This document shows, piece after piece, positions 5,403 to 5,629 of a stretch of DNA of 5,629 nucleotides. The position numbers were made by a program, and so were the translations under genes. A model generated the notes under the pieces. The model ran no database searches, was not told where the DNA came from, and was given only the letters and a program-made list of their open reading frames with translations. Source of the stretch: CCY15215 sp039194995 (GTDB lineage Bacteria > Cyanobacteriota > Cyanobacteriia > Cyanobacteriales > Spirulinaceae); NCBI GenBank assembly GCA_039194995.1, contig JBCCVR010000295.1, positions 1 to 5,629 on the forward strand, written 5' to 3'. How positions within the stretch are numbered: position 1 is the stretch's first letter; each line of letters opens with the position of its first letter.

Positions 5403-5629
5403 TGCCAGAAAACAGCGATCGCCATTATGAAATTGTTTTTTCTCCCGATTCCCAGCGCTCGTTAAAAAAACTGACCATACAAATCCAGCAGCGAATTATT
5501 ACAGCAATTTTTGCTCTAGCTGAAAATCCGCGTCCGTCTGGAGTAAAAGCACTCAAAGGATTGCCTAATCTTTTGAGAATACGAGTTGGGAAATATCGAA
5601 TCGTTTATCAAATACAAGATAAACAGTTA
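5402..5629 (+). CDS. RelE/ParE-like toxin (partial, cut by right window edge)
   Basis: Seventy-six codons are visible from ATG 5402-5404 to the edge with no stop. The sequence has the RelE/ParE superfamily pattern: YEIVFSPDSQRSLKKL at the start, a helical hairpin (IQQRIITAIFALAENPRPSG), then the hallmark ALKGLPNLLRIRVGKYRIVYQI (basic residues on the central strands). Family members are about 85-95 residues, so about 10-20 are missing. RelE-type proteins cleave mRNA on the ribosome and ParE-type proteins act on gyrase; the visible sequence does not decide which. The lysines and arginines in the KG and RIRVGKYR segments favour an RNase of the RelE type. It is translationally coupled to the antitoxin by the overlapping TAATG. 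Confidence 0.8.
   Translation, partial: MPENSDRHYEIVFSPDSQRSLKKLTIQIQQRIITAIFALAENPRPSGVKALKGLPNLLRIRVGKYRIVYQIQDKQL

Overview
The window reads as cyanobacterial chromosome. The palindrome GCGATCGC (HIP1, over-represented in many cyanobacterial genomes) occurs at least 12 times, and the encoded proteins resemble cyanobacterial families. Genus cannot be assigned from the sequence alone.

Left part (1-2479, minus strand): a STAND-type, NOD-like-receptor-like module in two overlapping reading frames. The upstream frame (2479 to 1085) encodes a helix-turn-helix domain followed by a NACHT-like P-loop NTPase. The downstream frame (1098 to the left edge) encodes a helical linker followed by at least five WD40 repeats of exactly 126 bp each. 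Such parts are often found in one polypeptide. Here the first frame ends in a UUU-UGA stop preceded by a GAGG Shine-Dalgarno-like element, which resembles the prfB +1 frameshift site. A +1 slip there would join the two halves into one receptor.

Intergenic region (2480-2804): two back-to-back promoters. The rightward one (TTGACA-17-TATAAC) has a perfect 7-bp dyad over its -10 element and predicted start site. It drives a 98-residue two-helix membrane protein (2805-3101) that looks like the cyanobacterial TRADD-N-associated 2-TM domain. The receptor and this small membrane protein could be the sensor and effector of an immunity or programmed-death system. That link is inferred.

Middle (3125-4642, minus): a parvulin-type peptidylprolyl isomerase fused to an acidic linker, one membrane helix and two copies of a roughly 70-residue repeat. 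Upstream, on the same strand, is a 38-residue single-helix membrane protein (4762-4878) with a strong ribosome binding site. A hairpin and a separate promoter lie between the two genes.

Right part (5088-5629, plus): a type II toxin-antitoxin pair, a Phd/YefM-like antitoxin followed by a RelE/ParE-like toxin. The stop and start codons overlap by one base, and the toxin is cut by the window edge.

HIP1 sites are very unevenly spread: one in the 2.5 kb receptor block and eleven in the remaining 3.1 kb. Together with the receptor block's AT-rich look this fits an acquired or fast-evolving accessory locus next to more typical chromosomal genes.
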